From assembly GCA_009840005.1 (NCBI GenBank), contig VXOR01000094.1:1-25980 (forward strand): DNA of 25,980 nt, given 5' to 3'. The notes under the pieces are model-generated. The model was not told the DNA's origin, did not search any database, and worked only from the letters and a program-made list of their open reading frames with translations. The first letter of the stretch is position 1, and each line of letters starts with the position of its first letter. This document shows positions 21,828 through 25,980 of the stretch, one piece after another. The translations under genes and the position numbers were made by a program. This DNA is from Gemmatimonadota bacterium (GTDB lineage Bacteria; Latescibacterota; UBA2968; UBA8231).

Positions 21828-23939
21828 ATGCGACAGATGTTCCCAAACCTGAAAACTTGGACCACTTGGCGCGGTAAAAGGCAACGGCTGTGGCTGCGCC
21901 TGCTGGGCTATTACCTCGCCTTGGGGCTAGTGCCCGTGTTGTTAGTCGGTCTCTTCGTGTTGAACGCGACCCGCGATGCCATAGAAGAGGCCGTGCTGGA
22001 CAGCCGCCGCGAAATGGCGCACCGCACGGCCGAGGAAATCGCCCACATCTTTTCCCCGATCGTCTCCAATTTGAAAAGTCTCGCACGCACGGTGGGAACC
22101 GTGCCGCAGGCTTGGCACACTTTGCTCAAAGAGGCTGAACTCGAATATAGCGAGGTGGAGACGCTCTACCTAGTGAACGCCCAAAACCAGATACAGGCAT
22201 CCAGTGCTGCGATTGCCCTACCGGCTTCCTACGACTGGGATGCGACCTGGGCGAAGGTAGTAGCCGACAGCCTGTACTTCACTCTGATCGAAGAATTCAG
22301 AGAAACGCCCAAGCTCTTTGTCGCGCTGCCAGTGGAACGAGACGGCCAGCCGCCCCAACAAGCCCTAATAGCTCGCCTCGACTTTCACCGAGTCTGGAGC
22401 AAGATAAATCTCATCCGCATCGGCCGGACCGGCTACGCGACCTTGCTCCACGCCGACGATGGACACTATCTGGCGCGGCCCATGCGCCAGTCCTTCTACA
22501 CATGGCGAGACCACCCACACATAGAGGCCATGCGCGGGCCGGCAGGAATTCTCTTGTGGCGCGATGTGGGGGGCACCGAGTGGGTCTCGGGTTTTGCTCC
22601 CGTGCGCGATTGGGACTGGATCGTCGCCATTGAACAGCGCGAAGACGAGGCACACGCCCCGTACACGGTCGTGCTGTACTCCATCTATGCGATCATCGCG
22701 TTTTCTGCACTAGGGGCCCTGCTTTTGGGCGGCTTGACGCGCAGCTCGGTCGTCGTGCCTCTCGTCTCGCTTACGTACGCTGTGCGTCGCCGCCGGGACG
22801 GCTATCCCCTCATAGGAACACCCGTTAAGCGCCGCGACGAGATCGGCGAACTAGCCGACGCTTTTGTCGAGATGGACCAAACGCTGGCCGAGCGCCAGCG
22901 AGACTTGGAAAGCACCTTGGACTTGCAGCGCCATCTGATCGAGGACAATCCCCTCGCCATTGCGGTACTCGACGCCGACTACCGCATCGTACAGAGCAAC
23001 AAAGCGTGGGCCAGCTTGCTGCTGCCGGAACAGGACGCCGAACTGAGCGCGACCCACGCTGGAGCCCAAGTCCGCGCTTGGCTAAAGGCCCACCCGCATC
23101 TACAAGTCGTGGATGACTTGGCAATCGAGGACGCCGAGGGCGTTATGCGTTACTGGAACCTGCACAAGGCCGAGCTGAGCCAAGGCCATCGCGGCAAGGT
23201 CTTGCTAGTCGTCGAGGACCGGACCCAGCAGCATCTGCTTGAACTGCACTACATGCAGGCCGAGAAGCTCTCGGCGCTCGGCGAGGTAGCCGCCGGCGTA
23301 GCGCACGAAATCAAAAACCCCCTCGCCATTGTGCAAAACACCTGCGACCTGCTGCCTCGGCTAGGTCCCGAAGAAGAAAAGGAGCGAGACGAGACCTTGC
23401 AGATGATGCGCGAGGCCATCCGCCGCATAGACGAGCGCGTCGGCAGCCTGCTCGACTTCGCCCGGCCGGCCCAGCACCTTGTGGAGCAGATAGATGCAGC
23501 CGAAGTGTTGAGGCAACTGCTCGACTTGGAGACCAAACACGCCGAGCACCTCGGTATCTCGATTGAGCGACAGTTTGAGCCGGTGCCAGCCGTGCGCATC
23601 AACCGCGACATGCTCAAGGACATTTACATCAATATCATCCGCAACGCCTTCCAAGCCATGCCCCAAGGCGGCCGCCTACAAGTGAGTGCCCGCTCCGAAC
23701 AGGAAGGCGTCGCCATAGAAATCTGCGATACCGGCACTGGCATTGATCCAACCCAACTCTCCCGCATATTTGAGCCATTCTTTTCCACCAAAGCTCCGGG
23801 GGAGGGCACGGGCTTGGGGCTGGCCATCGCCCAGCGTCAGCTACGAGAAATCGGCGGCCACATCGAGGTTACAAGCCGCGTTGGCCAAGGCACTTGCTTC
23901 GCGCTCTTGCTACCTTACAATAAAGAAGAAAAGGCATAG
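21828..23939 (+). CDS. Membrane sensor histidine kinase with extracytoplasmic and PAS domains
   Basis: A 703-residue sensor kinase. Membrane helices at about 27-46 and 280-301 flank a periplasmic PDC/Cache-type sensing domain. A HAMP-like linker (about 302-355) and a PAS-like domain (about 365-465, IEDNPLAIAVLDADYRIVQS) follow. The HisKA domain has the phosphoacceptor H493 in GVAHEIKNPLA, and the HATPase domain has the N box NIIRNAFQAM (N606), G1 DTGTGI (D634) and G2 GTGLGLA. This is the NtrB/AtoS-type arrangement, fitting the NtrC-type regulator gene that follows after 2 bases. The signal is unknown. The ATG at 21828 has no good ribosome site; another ATG follows at 21837. Confidence 0.93.
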   Translation: MRQMFPNLKTWTTWRGKRQRLWLRLLGYYLALGLVPVLLVGLFVLNATRDAIEEAVLDSRREMAHRTAEEIAHIFSPIVSNLKSLARTVGTVPQAWHTLLKEAELEYSEVETLYLVNAQNQIQASSAAIALPASYDWDATWAKVVADSLYFTLIEEFRETPKLFVALPVERDGQPPQQALIARLDFHRVWSKINLIRIGRTGYATLLHADDGHYLARPMRQSFYTWRDHPHIEAMRGPAGILLWRDVGGTEWVSGFAPVRDWDWIVAIEQREDEAHAPYTVVLYSIYAIIAFSALGALLLGGLTRSSVVVPLVSLTYAVRRRRDGYPLIGTPVKRRDEIGELADAFVEMDQTLAERQRDLESTLDLQRHLIEDNPLAIAVLDADYRIVQSNKAWASLLLPEQDAELSATHAGAQVRAWLKAHPHLQVVDDLAIEDAEGVMRYWNLHKAELSQGHRGKVLLVVEDRTQQHLLELHYMQAEKLSALGEVAAGVAHEIKNPLAIVQNTCDLLPRLGPEEEKERDETLQMMREAIRRIDERVGSLLDFARPAQHLVEQIDAAEVLRQLLDLETKHAEHLGISIERQFEPVPAVRINRDMLKDIYINIIRNAFQAMPQGGRLQVSARSEQEGVAIEICDTGTGIDPTQLSRIFEPFFSTKAPGEGTGLGLAIAQRQLREIGGHIEVTSRVGQGTCFALLLPYNKEEKA

Positions 23940-23941
23940 AT

Positions 23942-25351
23942 ATGGCCCAATACGACGGCAAAATACTCATGATTGACGACGAGCAGGACCTGCTCAAGCT
24001 GTCGAGCAGCATCTTGCGGCGCGAAGGCTTCGCGGTGGAAACCCGCTCGGACGCGCGCGAGGCCCTCTCGCTCCTGCGAGAAGAATCCTTCGACATTATC
24101 CTGCTCGACTTGCACATGCCCGAGATGAGCGGCCTCGAATTTCTACGGCAGCTCAACGTGCGCGAGCGGCCCGAGGAAGTGCTCATTTTAACCGCGTATG
24201 CGGATCTCCAAAGCGCGGTAGAAACCGTCAAGCTGGGCGCGTATGGGTATCTGGCAAAGCCCTTTAACGCCGAAGAAATCCTCAGCCACATCGGCAATAT
24301 CCGCGAGCTGCAAAGGCTGCGGGCCGAGAATGAGCGTCTGCGCCAAGCGCAGGGCACGGGGCTGGGCATGGTCGGCGAGACTGAGCAGATGCGGCAAATC
24401 TACCGGCTGGTGCAAGACGTGGCTCCCACCCCCCTGCCAGTGTTAATCTGCGGCGAGAGCGGCACCGGCAAGGAACTCGTAGCCGCGGCCATTCACCGCG
24501 CCAGCGACCGCGCTGCCGGTCCCTTTGTGCGTTGCAACTGCGCGGCCTTGAACCCAGGCGTACTAGAGAGCGAATTGTTCGGGCACGTAAAAGGCGCTTT
24601 CACCAGCGCAGTGCGCGACCGCAAAGGGCGTTTTATGGAAGCCGACGGCGGCACCCTGTTCCTCGACGAAATCGGCGACATGGAGGTGGGGCTGCAAACC
24701 CGGCTGTTGCGCGTATTGCAGGAAGGGGAGTTCGAGATGGTGGGCTCAACCGAGACCTACAAGGTCGATGTGCGCGTCCTTTCCGCGACCAACCGCAATT
24801 TGACGCAGGCCGTGGCCGCCGGTCAGTTCCGCGAGGATTTGTTCTACCGCCTCAACGCGGTCACCATTGACGTGCCGCCGCTGCGCCAGCGCAAGAGCGA
24901 CATTCCTTTGTTCTGTCACTTTTTTATCGACCGCCTAAACGACCGCTTTGACAAACAGATCCAAGGGGTCAGCAAGGAAGCCCTAGAGTATCTCGAAGCC
25001 TACGACTGGCCGGGCAATGTGCGCGAAATGGAAAACGCCATCATGCGTGCCATAGCCCTCGCCAAGGGACGGGAAATCGAGGTAGAGGACCTGCCTGTTA
25101 CTATCGTAGAGAATACGGGCGGTCAGGATGAGCCAGCCGAAAAAGAAGAAGAGGAAGCCACAGAGTCGCCCGAATCGCTCTTCCACGACGCCCGCCAGCG
25201 TTTTGAGGAGCAGTTCATCCGCGACGCCCTAGAAAAAACGGGCGGCAACATCAGCCACGCCGCTCAGCATATCCAATTGGGGCGGCGCAACTTACAGCGC
25301 AAGATCAAGCAGTTCAACATCGACGTGAGCCAATACAGCCGTCGGCCCTGA
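23942..25351 (+). CDS. NtrC-family sigma-54-dependent response regulator
   Basis: A 469-residue regulator. The receiver domain has D12, D13 and phosphoacceptor D56 in LLDLHMP, with K106 in YLAKPF. The AAA+ domain has Walker A GESGTGKE (171-178), Walker B GGTLFLDEIG and R fingers around FREDLFYRLN. The sigma-54 contact loop reads GAFTSA (218-223) instead of the usual GAFTGA. A Fis-type helix-turn-helix closes the protein (GGNISHAAQHIQLGRRNLQR). An acidic linker (about 394-410) precedes it. It starts 2 bases after the histidine kinase stop, so the two form an operon and almost certainly a cognate pair. Its target genes are not identified; no -24/-12 promoter was clearly seen in the window. Confidence 0.95.
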   Translation: MAQYDGKILMIDDEQDLLKLSSSILRREGFAVETRSDAREALSLLREESFDIILLDLHMPEMSGLEFLRQLNVRERPEEVLILTAYADLQSAVETVKLGAYGYLAKPFNAEEILSHIGNIRELQRLRAENERLRQAQGTGLGMVGETEQMRQIYRLVQDVAPTPLPVLICGESGTGKELVAAAIHRASDRAAGPFVRCNCAALNPGVLESELFGHVKGAFTSAVRDRKGRFMEADGGTLFLDEIGDMEVGLQTRLLRVLQEGEFEMVGSTETYKVDVRVLSATNRNLTQAVAAGQFREDLFYRLNAVTIDVPPLRQRKSDIPLFCHFFIDRLNDRFDKQIQGVSKEALEYLEAYDWPGNVREMENAIMRAIALAKGREIEVEDLPVTIVENTGGQDEPAEKEEEEATESPESLFHDARQRFEEQFIRDALEKTGGNISHAAQHIQLGRRNLQRKIKQFNIDVSQYSRRP

Positions 25352-25390
25352 ATCGTATCTCGCAAGTCCACTTTCCCATTGCAAGAAAAA

Positions 25391-25416
25391 CGGGCAGCCC
25401 ATCTTTGGGCTGCCCG
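25391..25416. terminator. Bidirectional terminator between convergent genes
   Basis: CGGGCAGCCC (25391-25400) and GGGCTGCCCG (25407-25416) form a perfect 10-base stem with a 6-base loop. On the minus strand it is followed by TTTTT, and on the plus strand by CTTCT. It lies 39 bases after the stop of the regulator gene and 27 before that of the small membrane protein gene. Confidence 0.85.
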
Positions 25417-25443
25417 CTTCTACGACCTCCTGTATCGACGAGA

Positions 25444-25698
25444 TTACGAAGGCCAGAACCGCAAAATGATATTGAGTAGAGCTAAACCAGCAAATAGTGC
25501 AATAAGCAAAGTTTGAACACTGTCTTTGAGGTCGGCAATTTCGGCTTTGAGGTTTCCTGCTGATCGGACAATTTCGACTTTGAGGTCGGCAATTTCGGCT
25601 TTGACTTCGCCAATATGACCCTGCGTCGCTAGATGATCGTAAACGCCCTCAAGCCTCGCCAAGCGTTCTTCGGGAGTTAGGGGTGGGGTAGTCGCCAT
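25444..25698 (-). CDS. Small coiled-coil protein with C-terminal membrane anchor
   Basis: An 84-residue protein. Residues about 8-62 form a charged coiled coil with an internal near-identical repeat, KAEIADLK, occurring twice about 20 residues apart. The C-terminus (about 64-81, TLLIALFAGLALLNIILRF) is a membrane helix, so it is tail-anchored with the coiled coil outside the membrane core. AGGAG lies 7 bases before the ATG. It resembles many short hypothetical proteins with this layout; no function can be assigned. Confidence 0.7.
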   Translation of the reverse strand: MATTPPLTPEERLARLEGVYDHLATQGHIGEVKAEIADLKVEIVRSAGNLKAEIADLKDSVQTLLIALFAGLALLNIILRFWPS

Positions 25699-25868
25699 GT
25701 CAATTCTCCTTTAGTTGAAAGGTATTGAACGGTATCGAGCCGTCAACAGAAAAAGTCCAAAACGCGGCACAAACATTCTCGGCTACCCTTAGCATGACAA
25801 GGTCTAGTGCTGTCGATGTCATGCTGAGCGCAGCGAAGCATCCCACACCTAAGATGTCATCTAGTAAC
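25699..25868. other. Intergenic region with repeat remnants
   Basis: No gene is seen. GTCATGCTGAGCGCAGCGAA near 25820 is a well-known type of dispersed intergenic motif in several uncultured lineages. GATGTCAT occurs twice (about 25818 and 25855). No transposase or RNA gene is evident. Confidence 0.4.
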
Positions 25869-25980
25869 TGATGTTACGCAGTACGTGGCCGGTGGTTGGT
25901 TTTCGGTCCGATTCTCGCTGGGATCGCGGGCAGGACGCCCTTGATTCGCCGAGGCCGATGGCCGTAGGGGGCGGTTTCAA
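25869..25980. mobile_element. MITE-like intergenic element (copy 3, cut by window edge)
   Basis: It begins TGATGTTACGCA like copy 2, shares most of the next 50 bases (CGGTGG, TTGGTTTTCG, CGATT, CGCTGGGA) and the later ACGCCCTTGAT block, and reaches GGGGGCGGTTTCAA, the right-end palindrome start, at the window end. The right terminal repeat is outside. Together with copies 1 and 2 it shows a family in which the ends and part of the body are shared. Confidence 0.6.

Noticed and set aside
25800..25868. A tRNA or small RNA gene near the end of the window
   Set aside because: No cloverleaf or conserved tRNA boxes were found; the motif resembles a dispersed repeat.

Overview
This is a bacterial chromosomal window, GC-rich over most of its length. 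It carries intergenic repeats and has one low-GC, toxin-antitoxin-rich end. The genes suggest a diderm-type bacterium: a class A penicillin-binding protein, an NtrC-type sigma-54 regulator with its histidine kinase, class-II CCA transferase and dihydrolipoyl dehydrogenase. The accessory content (formylglycine-type sulfatase, DUF362, SelA-like PLP enzyme, CBM9-like secreted protein, XPB-Bax1 pair, cobalt nitrile hydratase) and the intergenic repeats resemble uncultured lineages such as Latescibacterota or Poribacteria. No rRNA or phylogenetic marker is present, so that placement is a guess.

Region 1 (1-5283) is an accessory island. It starts with a very AT-rich stretch (about 21% GC). Two antitoxin-like genes without toxins follow (FitA-like RHH and YgiT-type zinc finger). 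Next is a sulfatase-fdhD pair joined by a TGATG junction, then a complete RHH-antitoxin/MazF module lying among fragments of a duplicated sulfatase. Last comes a brnT toxin whose overlapping partner starts like its antitoxin but continues as a GIY-YIG nuclease.

Region 2 (5306-10641) holds a DUF362 protein, divergent from an XPB-type helicase and its Bax1/DUF790 nuclease. A three-gene cobalt-type nitrile hydratase operon (beta, alpha, activator) follows. Region 3 (10798-16179) has a lipoprotein-like fibronectin-III protein and a CCA-adding enzyme on the minus strand. Divergent from them are an unknown membrane-anchored protein and a class A PBP, coupled by an ATGA overlap; the divergent promoter region has a striking inverted repeat.

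Region 4 (16183-20020, minus) is a compact operon of dihydrolipoyl dehydrogenase, a class V aminotransferase and a SelA-like PLP enzyme. Region 5 (20314-25351, plus) has RNase HI, a CBM9-like secreted protein, a histidine kinase and an NtrC-type regulator. The window ends with a bidirectional terminator, a small coiled-coil membrane protein and repeats.

The most unusual features are: (i) the BrnA-like/GIY-YIG chimera behind brnT; (ii) a palindromic element carried inside coding sequence, twice in rnhA in two different reading frames and once, as a half copy, in lpdA; and (iii) a family of about 130-140 bp intergenic elements with TGAYGTTACGYA-type inverted ends, one of which supplies the stop codon of the CBM9-like gene.
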